A stretch of 64,000 nt of DNA from Nemertoderma westbladi (GCA_032718475.1 JAUCBJ010008798.1:114041-178040); one strand, 5' to 3'. Counted from the stretch's first letter, positions 1 through 11,592 are shown. Translations and numbers: made by a program. The notes: generated by a model not told the origin, from the sequence alone.

Positions 1-229
1 GTCGACTACGCTTTGCCCAGACATAGTGAGTGCGAAACAAAACTTAATCAGGTGAATTTACCAAAAGAAAATGATTCTTCTGGTTCAGATATATTAATAT
101 TTCAATAAAAAAACATTAATCAAAGTTAAATTAATTTAATACTTCAATTAGGCCTACAAATTTTGAATTATAAGGTCGTCAGTCGTCTAGTCTGTATGTA
201 TACCTATACCGGTAGCGGCACCGTAATTC
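1..229. other. AT-rich sequence, nothing recognised
   Basis: No open frame of note, RNA gene or repeat was recognised. It contains one copy of the TAGGCCTA word that is scattered over the whole window. Confidence 0.5.
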
Positions 230-335
230 GGGGTGACTTGATACAGTTTTTGCCTTTAACTGTGAATATCTTCTGAAGTTTTTATCCTACACAGGTGGAA
301 TAAAAAGAAAATTTTATAGTCGGGATGAGTACTAA

Positions 336-378
336 ACCACTAGACTAAAGCACTATTTCAGGTGCTTAGTCTAGTGGT
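336..378. repeat. Short inverted repeat (hairpin)
   Basis: Arms 336-353 and 362-378 are complementary over about 17 bp with one bulged T and an 8-base loop. It lies inside the 230-1398 element and is followed by a T-run. In a eukaryotic context this is a hairpin, not a bacterial terminator. Confidence 0.6.
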
Positions 379-600
379 GTTTTTTTCTTAAAAACCAGAC
401 CACCCCACATAATGGGGTGACTTGATACACAAGCAAATTTTCCGCAATAATACCACTCTGTGAATGAGTTTGGACCATGTTGTAGGCTGTGGGGGTGACT
501 TGATACATCTTGGAAATTTTAAAAAAAGAACGAAGATAACGGGGATAAAAAATTATGGCTACAATTAAAAATAACTCCATTTTTTATGGCAAAATATTTC

Positions 601-947
601 ATATTTAACAAGTTAAATTGCACTTTAAAAACGAAAAAGACCTTCATTGTATAGTGACATCCTGACACCAGTAAGTAAGACATTACATTTTAGAAAAAAC
701 TGGAAACTAAAACAATGAATTTAAGCACAAATTTTGCAAATTTAAGGTTTAAGTAAAGATAAAATATTTTAGAAAATTTAACATATAACAATATTTAACA
801 AGTTAAATTGAAGTTTAAAAACGAAAAAGACTTTCATTGCATTGTGACATCCTGACACCAGTAAATAAGACAAAACATTTTAGAAAAAACTGCAAACTAA
901 ATCAATGAATTTAAGCACAAATTTTGCAAAATCAACGTTTAAGTCAC
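601..947. repeat. Tandem duplication, 190-bp period
   Basis: The block beginning ATATTTAACAAGTTAAATTG at 601 recurs at 791. The two copies (about 601-757 and 791-947) remain alike through the CATCCTGACACCAGTAA motif and the AATTTAAGCACAAATTTTGC motif, with scattered substitutions. No coding potential was seen. Confidence 0.75.
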
Positions 948-1398
948 AGTAGTCACAGGTATCAGAACATTTTCGCCTCCAATATACCGTATATATGTAT
1001 CAAGTCACCCCATTTTGAGATACACTTTCAAAAAACGGGCACTCCACCCCCAATTGCAATTCATATGAAAATTTGTAAATTTTTTTAGGATCATAATATT
1101 CAAACTCATCTATTAGCATCTGTAAAAATAATTTTTGAACAACATTAACCCAAAGTGTCAAAAATTCGACCTATATTTTGACATTGAAAAAAAGTGAATT
1201 TTTGAACAATGCATTCTTGGCTCTAGTGATCACAAATGCGAAGCAATGACAAAATTTATTTTACTATTTGATAGACAATTTATTCAGACATCTTCTAATA
1301 TTTCAATTTTTATCATAACATCACGCAATCACCCACAATCCGTTAAAGAAAAAAAATATAACTTGCTGTATCAAGTCACCTCAATGTATCAAGTCACG

Positions 1399-2049
1399 TA
1401 CTGATATTGGGCCTAACCCTAAACCCATTCAGCCTTGGCCTTTGCTGTATTCTGGTATTGGATAACGCTGTAAATGTGTGGTGTACTGGTTATGATATGC
1501 TTATCTGCTTATAGCAAGCATTAGGGATTAGGGCCAATCTGCAATACTGCAATAGTAGGGTTAACTCTGTAACTCGCCAAATTCCGGCCACCAAGCACTT
1601 CCGGACAGGGTGTTCAAATTATGGACAATTAGCCTTACGACAGTCTGACAGTACGATATTTATTCCCTTATGTTTCCTGTCCTATTCAAATTCCGGACAA
1701 TGTTGACCTTGACAACAACAACAACGCAGTCTCGCTACCGGTACGAGCAGTTGCGGGAGAAGTTCTATTTTCGAGTGAGTTTAAATTTCAACTTTATTTT
1801 ACTACAGTACTACCGCAGACCGGCAGTCAGGCAGATGCCTAACAGCCTAAAGGCTAGGCTACTGTTACCGGATGCCTTGCCTACTGTCCTACAAGTCTAC
1901 AACACAAAAAAAACGCGAGCGAAGGCTGGAAGGGAGAGGAATTTTTTAACTGATAAAAATCTTGGTTGGATGAAAATCACAGCCTGATGCTGGTGTTTTC
2001 AAATTTGGTGTCTGTAGGCCGGTTCAGGTTTTCAAAAGTTCGCACCATC
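1399..2049. other. Intergenic, no gene recognised
   Basis: A 105-codon frame at 1670-1987 has no recognisable domain and low-complexity threonine and tyrosine content, and is treated as chance. A CCGGACA word recurs around 1600-1700. Nothing else was recognised. Confidence 0.45.
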
Positions 2050-2159
2050 TGATCTGACTGTCTGACCATCTGACCATGCATGGGGGTCCTACTAATTACC
2101 CCAATCTACCCCAACCTACCACAAACTACCACAATCTACCGCAATCTACCCCAACAATT

Positions 2160-2690
2160 CGATAGAGGCATCTAATTACCACAATATTATTTTACATTGG
2201 CATCTAATTACCACAATATACAGAACTCAAGTGTCTATTTACCACAAGACTACACTGCATCTAATTACCACAATATTATTTTACTTTGGTATCTAATTTC
2301 CACAATATACAGAACTCAAGTGTCTATTTACCACAAGACTGCAAGACTACACTGCATCTAATTACCACAATATTATTTTACAATGGCATCTAATTACCAC
2401 AATATACAGAACTCAAGTGTCTATTTACCACAAGACTACACACTGCATCTAATTACCACAATATTATTTTACACTGCGTCTAATTCTGTAATTACCACCA
2501 TATACAGAACTCGTGTCTATTTACCACAAGACTACACTGCATCTAATTACCACAATATTATTTTACAATGGCATTACCACAATATACAGTACGGTAGTTA
2601 TTAATACTCAGTGTCTAATTACCACAAGACTTCACTAACGTATAATACCACAATATACAGAACGCAAGTATCTAATCACAACAATATTAT
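2160..2690. repeat. Tandem array in the left foldback arm
   Basis: Imperfect units of about 85-90 bp contain ATCTAATTACCACAATATTA, a CAGAACTCAAGTGTCTATTT block and ACCACAAGACTACACTGC. Unit length varies by internal deletion. The frame at 2383-2604 is a by-product of the repeat. Confidence 0.7.
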
Positions 2691-4194
2691 TTTTTAGGTT
2701 TGACAAATATATTGGAATGACAAATCTAAACGCTCAATCGAAGTACGAATTCATTGATGTGTCTCTATTATTTGTACCTTTGTGGCTAATGGGCTTGATA
2801 ATGGAGCTGATTATTCGTTGATTCGCTACTGATGACTGTAATGAGTATTAAAAAATACTCCTAATGAAATTTAACTTAAGAAACTAAATGTTATTTATTG
2901 TCTTACAAAACTAAATGTTTTATTTCTTATTTAATATACATGTTGTACAGTATGTCGTTTATTTACTTGTCATTTATGATTTCATCACATAAACAAATAC
3001 ACAAATGTTTTAATAATTTTATGCTTCACTAACTACAATCATAATCTTTAAAACACCCACCAACTCTGATATTACTTAATTCTATTTACCTTTTAACTTA
3101 GGCCTATCTGTGATCTCTGATGCTATTCGGTGATTGTCTTACATGACTTTATAATTGATAAAATTTAATTTAACGAGCGCAACTAGGCTAATGAAGGATA
3201 AGAGTATTGTAAAACTAAAAATTTCATACTTAACTTAAATAGCCTTAATTAGAAGGTTTACAAATGGCAATTAAAGTGTGTAAGGGCAAACTGAAATGGA
3301 TCTCTATTTTTACAACTAGTTTATCACAAACTGATAGCATCGCCTTCACTCATATATATTTTAGGAAAGACAGTTTTCGTACTGTATGCTAATAGAGCTA
3401 ATATTAGTATAATGTACTTTCTAATATAGGCTCACTTGCTGTGCGAAGGCATCACAAACTTGTAAATGTTGCTTATGATATAAATATCATTCTCCACTGC
3501 CAATTGTCATATGTCCTACAGTAAACTGTGCCCACATATCCCAGAGCACAACAGAACCCTTGCCCTTGGAATATATTTACAAGCCCTGCCCAGCAGACTG
3601 ATCAATGCCCGTTCAGAAAATGTACTGTACTTTATTTTATTTTTTCAATTATAATTTTAGCTTTTGCCAACAATTCCCTCGACTGTAAATTTGTATTTTA
3701 TTTTATTTATTAATGTTTGTGTGTAATTAAATTTTATCAATTATAAAGTCATGTAAGACAATCACCGAATAACATCAGAGATCACAGATAGGCCTAAGTT
3801 AAAGGTAATTCGAATTAAGTAATATCAGCGTTGGTGGGTGTTTTAAAGATGATTGTAGTTAGTGAAACATACAATTATTAAAAGCATTTGTGTTATTTGT
3901 TTACGTAATGAAATCGTAAATGACAAGTTAATAAACGACATACTGTACAACATGTATATTAAATAGGACAATAAATAAGATTTAGTTTCGTAAGTTAAAT
4001 TTCATTAGGAGTATTTTTTAATACGCATTACAGTCATCAGTAGCAAATCCACGAATAATCAGCTCCGTTATCAAGCCCATTTGCCACAAAGGTACAAATA
4101 ATCGAGACACATCAATGAATTCGTACATCGGTTGAGCGTTTACATTTGTCATTCCAATACATTTGTCAAACCTAAAAAATAATAATGTTTTTGA

Positions 4195-4660
4195 TTAGAC
4201 ACTTGCGTTCTGTATATTGTGGTAATTAGACATTAGTGAAGTCTTGTGGTAATTAGACACTGAGTATTTAATAACTACCGTACTGTATATTGTGGTAATT
4301 AGATGCCATTGTAAAATAATATTGTGGTAATTAGATGCAGTGCAGTCTTGTGGTAAATAGACACTTGAGTTCTGTATATTGTGGTACTTAGATGCCATTG
4401 TAAAATAATATTGTGGTAATTAGAGGCAGTGTAGTCTTGTGGTAAGACACTTGAGTTCTGTATATTGTGGTAATTAGACGCAGTGTAAAATAATATTGTG
4501 GTAATTAGATGCAGTGTGTAGTCTTGTGGTAAATAGACACTTGAGTTCTGTATATTGTGGTAATTAGATGCCATCGTAAAATAATATAGATCGGTAGATT
4601 GTGGTAGTTTGTGGTAGGTTGGGGTAGATTGTGGTAGGTTGGGGTAATTAGTAGGACCGC
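4195..4660. repeat. Tandem array in the right foldback arm
   Basis: This is the reverse complement of the 2160-2690 array, with the same ATTGTGGTAATTAGATGC units in similar order. Three overlapping minus-strand frames (4195-4398, 4299-4667, 4505-4699) are translations of the repeat and not genes. Confidence 0.7.
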
Positions 4661-4825
4661 CATGCATGGTATCTGGCTGTCAGACTGTCTGGCATCCACC
4701 AGTCCAGTCTTACCACAGTCTGACAGTACCAGTTAGGAACACTGGTCACTTTCTGGCTGGAGCTCAGCCACAAATTATCCACATATGCATATTTACAGCC
4801 AGAAAGTGTCCATGCAACCACTATT

Positions 4826-5376
4826 TGTCCTTACTAACTCCACCTATGACCTACTGGCTCCAGAAGTCGAGGAAATCCTGCCAAGTACCTAACTGATCTA
4901 GACTTTGCTGATGACTTAGGAGTACTCTCAGAATCACTAGAGCAGCTCCTCAGCTCATTAGAACATGCTGCTTCTAGTGTTGGTCTTTTTATTAACTCCA
5001 GAAAGACCAAAATTTTGACAGTTAACTTTGAAAGTCCTCAGCAAGTCTCTAATCGGATGAGCATAAGCTCAAAAGATGGTATGCTTGAGCATGTGGATGA
5101 CTTATGTTACAGTGTTACCTGGGATCATGGATCCGGAAGTCAGGTGAGGACCTTCGAATACGTAAGGGAAAGGCATGGGCAGCCTTGAATTGTGAATAGG
5201 CTTTCCAGGATGTGGAAGTCACCGAGAATTAATCGAAAACTTAAGGTCCGATTATTTAGAGCAGCAGTAGTTCCAGTACTCCTCTATGGGAGTCCACGCT
5301 GGGCTCTAACTGCTGAGGACACCAAATCTCTGGATGGCACATTCACAAGAATGCTACTCCTGCCAGGTCCAGCATG
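4826..5376 (+). pseudogene. Truncated non-LTR retrotransposon (LINE) RT fragment
   Basis: Translated pieces match the RT of the minus-strand LINE at 43450-45180. Near 4880-4925 they read YLTDLDFADDLGVLSES, which contains the FADD catalytic box. A second piece (5192-5365) reads WKSPRINRK followed by VRLFRAAVVPVLLYGSP and WALTAEDTKSL. The frame is broken between them by small indels around 5110-5200, and both ends are missing, so it is dead. It lies just outside the right arm of the foldback element, in the orientation opposite to the 43-45 kb copy. The family link is seen directly by comparing the two copies; the LINE clade was not determined. Confidence 0.85.
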
Positions 5377-6440
5377 TACCATATGTTAATGACCCTGATA
5401 AAGAAGAGGTGATGTATGGATATGGAACATGCAGACATGGCAGATGGGTGGGGCATGGCCTTTGCTTCATAATTTTATATATATATATGGCCAGGTCATG
5501 ATTGCATTGGATGTCTGGCTGGGATATTAAAATAGTCTGCGAGGATGTTGCACATTGTTGTAACGGAGGATCAGGTTTAGATCTATACATAAGTTTAAAG
5601 CACATTATCAAATTGAACTTTAATTGATGTATACTGCAGTAGGTAGTGGTTCCAAGTTCCAACTTTAGAGTCTCCAGTCTGCCAGTCGTATAGATCACGT
5701 CAACCTTTGCAGCAACATTTGTCTAGAAATGGGCTCCAAGAGTCCAAACTGTGGAAGAATGATGGTACAGTATTCCAATTGACAGATAGAGCTAGGGCAG
5801 GCGAATAGGCCTATTACAAAAGTCTTCATCAGGCTGTCAGGAGAGGAATGGCTTCATTTGATATACAAAGTTTTAAAGAGGACATCAACAACCAGAAAAC
5901 ATATTTTTTTCCGAAGATGTGTGATATGAATGACGAACAGAACAGATGAATGCCAGAATATGTAAACTTCCAAATTCTGGAATTGATTCAACATCTACAA
6001 GAAATAGTAGGCCTTCCTGAGTCTGTGACTGTGCATCTGTGTGAGCTTGAATCTCACAACAGTGAGGATTTGGTCTACTGTTCTTCTTACCAACAGTAAG
6101 GCTGTAAGGATAGCGAATTTCTCTAGTCTTCTGCATTTTTCTCACCAATCACTAACGGAGTTAACAATCATTAAAGTTATTGACTGTATGTTGCTGTGCT
6201 GTAAGGTTAAGCCTACCCTGCATACATGTCATGTCACAGGTTACACTGGTCAGCCATTCTCACCAAGCTCTATCTATAAGCACTAAGCAGCAGTACCGGT
6301 ACTGTTGCAAATTCTTCCCTGCCTGCCTGCAATTCCCTTCCCTTCCCTTTCCCTTCCTATTATTATTATATTATTATATATTATTATTATTATATTATTA
6401 TTATTATAGTATTATCAGATTATACATTACAATTCATATC
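5377..6440. other. Intergenic; microsatellite at 6356-6420
   Basis: No convincing gene was found; several frames of 80-115 codons overlap on opposite strands without recognisable domains. An (ATT)n-type microsatellite occupies about 6356-6420, preceded by CCTTCCCTT words. Confidence 0.45.
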
Positions 6441-6565
6441 CCGTACCTGTGTTATTTTCGTGTATTGCATAAATAAAATTGTAACCTATGTTATTGAGAT
6501 ATCGTTTATTGTTTTGGTTAGAAAAGCCCACCACTGTAACCTGCCTGCCTGATCCTTTCCGTTAA
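6441..6565 (+). mobile_element. Partial hairpin element carrying the shared core (copy A')
   Basis: It begins with TTCATATCCCGTACCTGTG, matching the arm of the 12752-12969 element. It continues through CTATGTTATTGAGATAT into the shared core at 6503-6560 (GTTTATTGTTTTGGTTAGAA, then CCACTGTAACCTG, a short insertion and CCTTTCC). No complementary right arm follows, so this is a one-armed or truncated copy. Confidence 0.65.
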
Positions 6566-6771
6566 TGAAGAAATCTAGGGAGAAATCTGGGGAGTGTTCT
6601 CAGCCTAGGCTGAGAAGACTGGAGAGTCCTATTTGGCGGGGAGTTATCTCAGCCTGTCACACCGGTCTACTGTAGTACGAGAACTGAATGGACCCCGCTA
6701 GTCAGCTAGTGGGGGCTTACTTTTATGTTTAGCTCTGCCTTTTCTGTAGTAGTAGTAGAGTAGTCCTAGCA
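6566..6771. other. Short intergenic stretch
   Basis: It contains a GGGGAGAAATCTGGGGAG-like local repetition and CTAGTC words. No gene or element was recognised. Confidence 0.4.
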
Positions 6772-7285
6772 CGGGTTTGTCTTTTTACCGTATGTGTACG
6801 TATTTGGGGGTATTTGAAAGAGTTCCCGTAGCCTACCGCGTTGTCTACCGTATGTGGGACGTATTTGCCCGTATTCAGGAAGCAGAATCAGTGGGCTGCT
6901 TACCGCTAACGGTACTGTACCTGGCAACCTGGCCTGTTTTAAGTGTTTTTATACTACGTGTTCTATGCTCCCGGTACAAGGCGACCTTTACTAACGTAGT
7001 ACTAACTAACGTTAGTAAAGGTCGCCTTGTCCCGGTACCAGGGATTTGGAAATTCTCTGCGATTTTTTTTTTTTTTTTTTTTCAAGGATATCATTTAATA
7101 TTATTTTTCATTATTATGAAATAATGGTAATAATTATTATGAAATGATGATAATAATTATTATGAAATATAATGATAATAATTAATATGAAATAATTATA
7201 ATAATTATTATGAAATAATCATAATAATTATTATACTGTTCGATGATGGCTGAAAGTTGAATTGCCCCTCCAGTGTAATCAACGA
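6772..7285. repeat. Left copy of a large inverted duplication (partner 11027-11592)
   Basis: From GGGTTTGTCTTTTTACCGTA at the outer end to TGATTACACTGGAGGGG (read on the other strand) at the inner end, this block is the reverse complement of 11027-11592, with few differences outside low-complexity parts. Both contain a TACCGTATGTGGGACGTATT block, a poly(T)/poly(A) stretch and an AATAATTATTATGAAAT minisatellite (about 7104-7230 here). A 53-bp hairpin element is inserted only in this copy (6977-7029). The frame at 6777-7124 is not conserved as protein and is not called as a gene. Confidence 0.8.
6977..7029. mobile_element. 53-bp hairpin transposon with 8-bp target duplication
   Basis: Two perfect 21-bp inverted arms (6977-6997 and 7009-7029, beginning CAAGGCGACCTTTA) surround an 11-base loop. 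Perfect 8-bp direct repeats TCCCGGTA flank it (6969-6976 and 7030-7037). The inverted sister copy (11380-11395) has a single copy of the target and no hairpin, so it is a natural empty site. An 8-bp duplication and a CAAGG terminus fit the hAT superfamily; that assignment is inference. A related 52-bp element lies at 12641-12692. Confidence 0.85.
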
Positions 7286-8391
7286 GCAGACGATAAAGGA
7301 CGATTTAGTTTCTAACACTAAAGGTGCCCGCTATATTGTATGTTCTTTTTAAATACAAATACGACAAATAATGACATTTACTGTAGTTATGTGTTATACT
7401 TAAAAATCGCGTGTTGACGTTTCGGTAATTAATAAATAAAATAATTAAACTGATTGTTATTGATAAAATAGGAATGTGAATAATATCAAAATAACCGTAG
7501 GGGCAATATTCATCATTGTTTTATAAAAAGGTATGATACTGTAGGTATACTTTGCGCATGTAGGCCTACTGTGCTTTTTAAATAACTACAGTATAGTTAG
7601 TACATACGTACATTCAAGTAAATCTAGTATAACACGAAGAGGGGCCTTCGCGCAGCACGTGATATGAACTTATGTTAAGTGTCAACTCGAAAGAAATATT
7701 TGCAAAATGTAAACATGTCCCCTAGTCACAATAACACCTAGAGGCTGGTTGAGTAATTGCAATCGATTTAAGACTTCACAATAACTCAGTCTGAGGTCTA
7801 GAATATATATAAATGTAATAAGAGGTCTAGAATATATGTGAATGTAAAAGTAAAAAAGCAGGCCTACATTTTCTTCGACTATTAGGCCAGGGATTAGGCA
7901 CAAAGTCTGGCGACTTATTTCCAGTGCGGTCCCCCAGAACCCAGGCTGCAAATGGAGTGCATAAATCGCAACGCGTTGTGCGCGGTTTTGAAATAGTATA
8001 TATTCAGTTATATAGTAGTATATGAAATATTCCATGCGCGGTATATTATTAGATATTGCGCGGCTGAAAAATTGTGCGTGGGCGTTGTGCGCGGTTCAGT
8101 GGTGGTTTGCCGCCTGGCCCAGAACTATACTCCTCAGAGTAAACTTCAGGACTAATTTAAGGATGCAAGGCAGAGATGCGCCCTGGCTGTTCCCTTTAAA
8201 GCATTTCGTACCGAAACTAAAACTGCCCTGGCCCATGCGTAGATTGTACCCACGACCTACTACAGTACTAGAGATGTGAATTCTATGCAATTCGCTCTCT
8301 AGCGGAAGACAAGAGAACTATAGACTGGTTAACCCCCTTTGAATGTCACAGCTAATGGTCTAGTACAGTACCGCTTTCAAATAACGTCGTA

Positions 8392-8423
8392 TTGGATCCT
8401 AATAGGATCCTATTAGGATCCAA
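8392..8423. repeat. Perfect 32-bp palindrome
   Basis: The sequence is its own reverse complement over all 32 bases and contains GGATCC three times in an alternating TAATAGGATCCTATTA arrangement. There is no loop. Its origin is unknown. Confidence 0.9.
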
Positions 8424-10686
8424 GTCACTGATTCACTACTATTGGAGTTATGATTTAATTGGAAATGAAATTTAGCCCAAATTACAGACTTGGAGGCACT
8501 TAGGATTTGACTTGGCTTTCATTTGGAATTTACTTGGAAATCGGCGCTTACTTTGATGTCTGGAAGGTGGACTGACTCAGTCTATGCTTGTGCTGGTCTA
8601 CTTCTTCTCTATCCTGTCAATCATTAAGTTGTATAGAATGGACTATACTCAGCATAAAGTTTGCGTAGTGTTCAGTTCATTACATAGAGGTATGGATATC
8701 GATGGAAGATTACACTCCTACTGTACCTTGTATTGCCAGCCTCTGACGTAAATAATATTTAAAATATAAACTCTAATAGATGAAATCCACACACATCCGC
8801 ACATTAGTTAACGTCCGTGGGCTGGTGGGCTCTGGAATAAATTAAAATCGTATTGAACTTACAAATAAATGTAGGATCACACACTGTATTTATTACTATT
8901 GAACATATTTAGAGTAATAAAGAGTTTGTGTAATTATTAATAGAATAAATATTAGTTTATTTTCATTTATTACAGTAGTTTAATTAATAATTAGACAGGG
9001 GCTAAAACTGGGCGACTAAATAAATGTATGTAATATTGAATGCTATATTTGCTACACCCACAAAGCACATTACACTCTCCAAGCAGATTCCGTAACATGT
9101 CACAATCCGTATCGCTACCACTACGAAAAATAAATGACATAACATCATACAGGAATTAACAGACCCTTATGAGTTTAGTGGCGGTTTGTAACAAACTTAT
9201 CCTCTTGGCATATTGATATTAATATTAATTATAAATTATATTTATTATAACATTGAAATTGTAAAATCGCCAGATCTAAAAAGTTCGCACAATAATAATA
9301 ATTAATAAAAGTTTGACGTCCGAATACAATCAGATTACGCTTTAGCAGCCCAACTACTTGTTGAGGCTCACTCAACGTGTTGGCGGACCTATTTTACACA
9401 AGCGGCGTTACCTTTACCGTATGGTAGTTAATGTGTCCAGATGTTGAGTTAAAGCTAGTAGGTGTACTTTGCATATTTAACATTAGCCTATGGGGAGTAT
9501 CGTTGTTGTAAGATAGGTCAGGGGAAGGGAAATACAACTCAACCACTAGACAAAGCGGCTCTCTTTAACACTTTCAGCTATCCCGGGAGGTTGACTGAAA
9601 CTGAGGGGACTGTTTTACATACGGTCATTTAATTTGGCTTAATTGTAAAGATTAAAAATAATACTTTAATTATAACAGAAAGTTTTTATGTTTCAAGAAA
9701 CTGCTATTCGCGTGTCATTTATCCCCCTGTCATTTAGCTTTAAATCATTTACGTAATGATGTGTCATTTAAACTCATTAACATAATAATAGTTATACGGC
9801 ATAGCAACTGGTCTGGTCGTCATGCTGTCTGTCATGGCTTTTCAGTAAATTTAATAATATTTATATTAAGAACAGTTATTCTTAAAAACTAGTACTATAG
9901 GCCCTACTACCATGGAATCATAACAACAACAACAGGTATTGATAACATAAAAGTATTGCAAAAGGACAGTAGGCAAATTTCAATTCATGTCATTTAAATT
10001 AAGGGACGTAAAATTTAAATGTGCTTCCGTTTTTTAAATAGCTTATTTACAAATCGGCTATTTCCATTTAGTTAAATGTCGCTTCGTGGAACAATCCCCC
10101 ACCCCACACCATGGTATATTATTTTATAAACGGCCACATTTTGAAATTGAACTAATTATGGTACTGGTACATTATTAAATACACTTTTTTGATTTATTGA
10201 AAGTAAAAAAAAAACGTTTTTTTGTTAAAAAAAATTAATGTTCTAATTAATTACATTTCAAAGTAATTTTCATGGTATTAATAATAATATTGAATTAAAA
10301 TACATAGCCACCCACAGGTTATTTAGTTGTGACTCGGCAAGACAAGCTACGCAATATCCAATCACGTTGGTCAGTGTACCCAGAAAAAATTACATAATTC
10401 ATTATATTACATCAGAGTCAGAGTGCCTATCTTATTTATGCTATCTTTCATTGGTATATATTGAACCCTGCTTGACAGGCAAGGCACAGCGACGTCGTCT
10501 AATCAAAGCACAGAAACCAAGGCAGGAGCCAGTGGGCGCCCCCCCTGCAGTGGTCAATTGGGCTCCATTTCATTGCTTTACATTACAGACTATTAAACTG
10601 GTTGAGAGATTATATAATATAGGCCTAAGTAATAAGCTGGCTTTCTAAGAACATTGTATGATATTATGATGCCTTATCATGGGGGC

Positions 10687-10708
10687 GGGGGGGGGGGGGG
10701 GGGGGGGG
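10687..10708. repeat. Poly(G) tract
   Basis: An uninterrupted run of about 22 G, preceded by GGGGGC. It is one of eight G or C homopolymers of 12 or more in this AT-rich window (others near 16110, 16560, 22517, 31070, 42534, 42658 and 46372). Confidence 0.9.
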
Positions 10709-11026
10709 TGCCTGAGGGAATTATTGGTAGTGTGGCTGGAGGCCTGGCTACAACACTTTGATGGGGTATATGGTCTCCTTTCTACTACTTATTTTCTTTG
10801 GCAACCTGCCTGGGATAATGTGGATTGTATCTGGTCTGGGGTCGGGCTCCTTTCCAAAGCAACTTCAACTTCGAATATTTTCTAATATTCGGTTTATTGC
10901 ACTTGTCATTATAATTTTTTTAATTTAACGGAACTTGACGATGGCAAAATGCTCTCAGAGTTAGTGTAAGTTGGAATCTCCACGGTAGGGTCCCGGGACC
11001 CTGGGACCCTACCCTCGCTACGCTAG

Positions 11027-11592
11027 TGATTACACTGGAGGGGCAATTCAACTTTCAGCCATCATCGAACAGTATAATAATTATTATGATTATGATTATA
11101 ATTATTTCATAATAATTATTATCATTATATTTCATAATAATTATTATCATCATTTCATAATAATTATTATGATTATTTTATAATAATTATTATCATTATA
11201 TTTCATAATAATTATTATCATCATTTCATAATAATTATTATCATTATATTTCATAATAATTATTATCATCATTTCATAATAATTATTACCATTATTTCAT
11301 AATAATGATAAATAATATTAAATGATATCCTTGAAAAAAAAAAGAAAATAAAACTCGCAGAGAATTTCCAAACCCCTGGTACCGGGAGCATAGAACACGT
11401 AGTATAAAAACACTTAAAAAAAAACAGGCCAGGTTGCCTTGTCAGGTACAGTACCGTTAGCGGTAAGCAGTGCACTGATTCTGCTTCCTGAATACGGGCA
11501 AATACGTCCCACATACGGTAGACAACGGTAGGCTACGGGAACTCTTTCAAATACCCCCAAATACGTACACATACGGCAAAAAGACAAACCCC
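11027..11592. repeat. Right copy of the large inverted duplication (partner 6772-7285)
   Basis: Reverse complement of 6772-7285. Its minisatellite (about 11070-11310, units of AATAATTATTATGAAATR) is longer than in the left copy, and it lacks the 53-bp hairpin, so its ATGCTCCCGGTACCAGGG site (read on the minus strand) is unoccupied. It ends about 55 bp upstream of the GLO1 start codon, so part of the GLO1 5' flank is duplicated at 6.8 kb in the other orientation. Confidence 0.8.

Larger units (their letters stand above)
230..1398. mobile_element. Putative non-coding element with converging 15-mer termini
   Basis: The 15-mer GGGGTGACTTGATAC occurs three times in direct orientation on the left (230-244, 414-428, 492-506). 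Its reverse complement occurs in full at 997-1011 and in shortened form at 1368-1380 and 1386-1398. Three outward copies facing three inward copies is the layout of terminal and subterminal binding sites of a DNA transposon. No transposase frame lies between them, so it would be non-autonomous. No target-site duplication was identified. It contains a hairpin (336-378) and a 190-bp tandem duplication (601-947), annotated separately. The element assignment is inference; the repeated 15-mers are seen directly. Confidence 0.5.
2050..4700. mobile_element. Foldback-type element with long tandem-repeat arms
   Basis: The left arm (about 2050-3172) and right arm (about 3726-4700) are reverse complements over roughly 1 kb. 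For example, the CTACTGATGACTGTAATGAG region near 2826 faces its complement near 4040, and the CCTATCTGTGATCTCTGATG region at 3103 faces 3774-3793. The outer ends both carry CATGCATGG followed by a run of CTACCCCAA/CTACCACAA words. The outer half of each arm is a tandem array of TAATTACCACAATAT-type units. A unique loop of about 550 bp (3173-3725) has no transposase. Long inverted arms built from tandem repeats match the Drosophila Foldback (FB) architecture, so this is probably a non-autonomous foldback element. Arms have drifted at several positions. No clean target duplication was identified. Confidence 0.75.
7286..11026. other. Spacer between the arms of the inverted duplication; no gene recognised
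   Basis: About 3.7 kb with no convincing coding region. A GCGTTGTGCGCGGTT word occurs at about 7973 and 8083. A perfect 32-bp palindrome (8392-8423), a G-run (10687-10708) and a GTAGGGTCCCGGGACCCT hairpin (about 10985-11012) are the notable points. Frames at 7682-8035, 8022-8279 and 10367-10648 show no recognisable domains. If the flanking arms are the ends of one mobile element, this would be its interior, but no transposase was seen. Confidence 0.45.

Noticed and set aside
336-378. Rho-independent terminator (hairpin followed by T-run)
   Set aside because: The window is eukaryotic and the hairpin sits inside a repeat element.
1670-1987. 105-codon + strand frame
   Set aside because: No domain, no exon signals, ordinary intergenic composition.
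6777-7124. 115-codon frame in the left inverted-duplication arm
   Set aside because: The sister copy at 11.3 kb does not keep the same protein, and the 53-bp hairpin element interrupts this one.
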